Shown: in pieces, positions 61,959-64,000 of the stretch
Position numbering within the stretch: the stretch's first letter is position 1
Layout: the number at the start of each line of letters is the position of its first letter
Source: an uncultured Eubacteriales bacterium
GTDB lineage: Bacteria > Bacillota > Clostridia > Peptostreptococcales > Anaerovoracaceae
DNA: 64,000 nt
Reading direction: 5' to 3'
Assembly (NCBI GenBank): GCA_900542295.1
Contig: UQNJ01000006.1
Location: 1-64,000 of the forward strand
The notes under the pieces: model-generated
Databases searched by the model: none
What the model was told of the DNA's origin: nothing
Seen by the model: only the letters and a program-made list of their open reading frames with translations
Translations under genes and position numbers: made by a program

Positions 61959-63437
61959 CTACAAAATTATGCAAATAAAGTAATCCTTACCTTCATCACT
62001 TATCTTCTGTAAAGATTTTTGAATTTTTTCTCTAAGTACAGCCGGCATATCATTCACCTTGCTCTCCATCTGTTCTGTCACCATTTCTCTCAGCGACTTT
62101 CCAAACAGATTTGTCTCCCATATGTCTTCTCCCCCGTCTTCAAATTGCTTATTCAGAGAATCCGCCAGTTCTTCTGACTGGCTTTGAGTACCAACAACAG
62201 GTGAAACCTCTGTTGAAATATTTGTCCTTATTATATGAAGACACGGTGCCTTAGCCTTCATTCTTACCCCATATTTATTTCCCTGTTTGAAAACCTCTGG
62301 TTTTTCCAAAATCATTTCTGAAAGCTTAGGTGCAACTATTCCGTAGTCTGAAGCCTGAGCCTGGATCAATGCTCCTTTTATATTATCATATGCCGTCTTA
62401 GCCTTTGAATACTCTTTTAGAAGCATAAACAGCTGACTATCATTTTCTACAGAAGCATTCATCAGCTCTTCTATGACTTTATAATAAAGAGAGCTATCCA
62501 AAACAGGTTCTATATCGACAATACCCTTTGCCATGTCTGTTTTTGAAACACTTACAGATTTAATGATTTTACCATCAGTCATACTTCCACAGCTTTCAAT
62601 AACCTGACCAAGAGTTTCAAAACTTTTCATCCACAATTTTGCCGCCGATATTATTGTTTCCTTAATCCAATGATCTTCATCAAGAGCATCCAGATAGCTC
62701 GGCAAGTTAAAATGTATTTCCGATGCAGGAAATTGATAAATTATCTTATCAAACAGTTCTTCAAAATTTTCTTCTGTCATTTTCTGGCAATTAGTCAGCA
62801 TAACAGGAACTCCGTATTTATGTTCCATTTCTAAAGCCATCTCTTTGCTTTTCGGGTTTTGCGGCGTTGCCGAATTGAGAATTACAGCAAAAGGTTTATT
62901 AAGTTCCTTAAGCTGATTCACAGTCTTTTCTTCTGCCTCTGTAAAGCTGTTTCTGGAAAGTTCACCGAAACTTCCGTCTGTAGTCACCACAATTCCTATT
63001 ACAGAATGATCCTTTATAACCTTTTCTGTTCCTATCTCTGCCGCCTGACTGAAAGGAATCTTTTCATCAAACCATGGTGTAGAAACCATTCTCTCTTTAC
63101 CGTCTTCCGTATTTCCCAAAACTCCCGGCACCATATATCCAACGCAATCTACCAGACGGACATTAAAATTCGCCTCGTTTCTTGTCTTTATAGTCACTGC
63201 CTCGGGAGGTATAAACTTTGGTTCTGTCGTCGTTATTGTTTTTCCTTCCCCGCTTTGCGGCAATTCATCCATTATTCTTGTTTTCTCATAAGGGTTTGCC
63301 ATGTTGGGAAAAACCATGACATCCATAAATCTCTTGATAAATGTTGATTTTCCTGTGCGAACCGGGCCTGCAACACCTATGTATATGTTTCCGCCTGCCC
63401 GCATTGAAATGTCCTGATAGATTGTTGTATTTATCAT
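61959..63437 (-). CDS. spoIVA: Stage IV sporulation protein A
   Basis: 492 aa. Walker A GPVRTGKST near the start is the SpoIVA ATPase motif, and the C-terminus carries the membrane/assembly region. It polymerises around the forespore as the coat base layer. Strong evidence that the organism makes endospores. GGAGGG precedes the ATG. Confidence 0.97.
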   Translation of the reverse strand: MINTTIYQDISMRAGGNIYIGVAGPVRTGKSTFIKRFMDVMVFPNMANPYEKTRIMDELPQSGEGKTITTTEPKFIPPEAVTIKTRNEANFNVRLVDCVGYMVPGVLGNTEDGKERMVSTPWFDEKIPFSQAAEIGTEKVIKDHSVIGIVVTTDGSFGELSRNSFTEAEEKTVNQLKELNKPFAVILNSATPQNPKSKEMALEMEHKYGVPVMLTNCQKMTEENFEELFDKIIYQFPASEIHFNLPSYLDALDEDHWIKETIISAAKLWMKSFETLGQVIESCGSMTDGKIIKSVSVSKTDMAKGIVDIEPVLDSSLYYKVIEELMNASVENDSQLFMLLKEYSKAKTAYDNIKGALIQAQASDYGIVAPKLSEMILEKPEVFKQGNKYGVRMKAKAPCLHIIRTNISTEVSPVVGTQSQSEELADSLNKQFEDGGEDIWETNLFGKSLREMVTEQMESKVNDMPAVLREKIQKSLQKISDEGKDYFICIIL

Positions 63438-63576
63438 ATAATCCCTCCGCCTAATCGTGCTGATATAAAAAATATATGATTCATACCGGAGGTTATGCTG
63501 AAATTTTGCAACAAATTCAAATCTGTAAGTCCGGACAAAAGGCTTATGTATACAATAGGCACAACATCAATAAAAT

Positions 63577-63601
63577 ACCGGCAGATTGATATTCTGCCGG
63601 T
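63577..63601 (-). terminator. Intrinsic terminator after the Na/Pi cotransporter gene
   Basis: ACCGGCAGA/TCTGCCGGT, 9-bp stem with a 7-nt loop, followed on the minus strand by ATTTTATTG. Confidence 0.85.
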
Positions 63602-63612
63602 CAAATGTTTCC

Positions 63613-64000
63613 TTATAAATCTTTTAAATATTGTTCTCTTCTCTTTATAAGTTCCTCGTTATATATATTGTCAACACCCTGATGAAGACTTCTTACATAG
63701 GCATGATGATTTCCAACGATTTCCTTATATTTTTCTCCTAAAATCAAAAGTGCTACATTTGAGCATTGGTCTGCAACTCTTTCAAGATTGGTAAGAGCAT
63801 CCACAAAGGCTATTCCCGTCGAAGTAGTACATTCGCCGCGTTTCAGCCTTTCTATATGTCTGTTCTTCAGAGTCAGCACCATATCATCAATAACCTCCTC
63901 AAGAGGTTCAACTCTCTTGGCAATTTCGCTGTCCATTTTTTCAAAAGCTTCCAATGTTATTGATGCTATTTCAAATACTGCATCTTTAACTTTTTCAAGC
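63613..64000 (-). CDS. Na/Pi cotransporter family protein, C-terminal PhoU-like part (runs off window)
   Basis: The frame is open to the window edge, so only the last 128 codons are seen. The helical sequence LTNLERVADQCSNVALLIL is typical of the PhoU-like tail of Na/Pi cotransporters; a stand-alone PhoU cannot be excluded. Confidence 0.75.
   Translation of the reverse strand, partial: LEKVKDAVFEIASITLEAFEKMDSEIAKRVEPLEEVIDDMVLTLKNRHIERLKRGECTTSTGIAFVDALTNLERVADQCSNVALLILGEKYKEIVGNHHAYVRSLHQGVDNIYNEELIKRREQYLKDL

Overview
The window looks like chromosome from a low-GC, endospore-forming anaerobic member of the Clostridia. The support is a complete spoIVA, an RpoN-dependent operon, a K+-type membrane pyrophosphatase, NhaC-type sodium export, a clostridial crotonase, TPP- and PyrR-type leaders, and a CIRCE-controlled clpB. 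Genus is not assignable from sequence alone; an Anaerovoracaceae-like lineage is only a guess.

Layout. 1-210: structured 85-bp tandem repeat. 305-3.9 kb (+): pepF, nadK and an RluA-type synthase, closed by a terminator. 3.9-11.7 kb (-): a MurE-like ligase and a sigma-54 activator, then a near-perfect sigma-54 promoter driving lysA, a D-aminoacylase and nhaC. 11.9-18.1 kb: PRK06851 ATPase, DUF975 membrane protein, TPP riboswitch-thiT, crotonase, a secreted-protein gene broken by one TGA, and uraA with a PyrR-type leader. 18.2-25.6 kb (-): hppA, then rpoN-gap-pgk-tpiA-secG, and trmL. 25.7-28.2 kb (+): ACT-less homoserine dehydrogenase, SEC-C protein, nth. 28.2-37.5 kb is a zone of decay: HicAB, an integrase remnant, tRNA-Thr, LMW-PTP and GIY-YIG genes, two tandem cardiolipin synthase genes (one with an in-frame TAG, one frameshifted at a G6 run), a RelQ-type synthetase, a GyrI-like protein, an ATC-hydrolase-like protein and the 3' part of an AAA ATPase gene.

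About 37.47-51.15 kb is a roughly 13.7-kb integrative mobilizable element inserted into that AAA ATPase gene, whose 5' part lies on the far side (51150-51293). Its backbone is integrase, excisionase-like protein, MobC, RepA-like ATPase, TnpV, iterons, an oriT-like double hairpin and a MobV relaxase. Its cargo is a tightly packed operon under one promoter with a tandem operator: XRE regulator, NurA-like nuclease, HerA-like ATPase, GHKL/Hsp90-like ATPase and a radical SAM protein with a B12-binding-like N-terminus, followed by a DUF1016 PD-(D/E)XK nuclease. This looks like an undescribed genome-defence module and is the most interesting part of the window.

51.4-64 kb returns to chromosome: GntR regulator, mntP, clpB, M50 protease, double-LysM protein, a MurT/GatD-like pair whose amidotransferase residues look lost, an intact third cardiolipin synthase, an MFS transporter, spoIVA and the C-terminus of a Na/Pi cotransporter that runs off the window.
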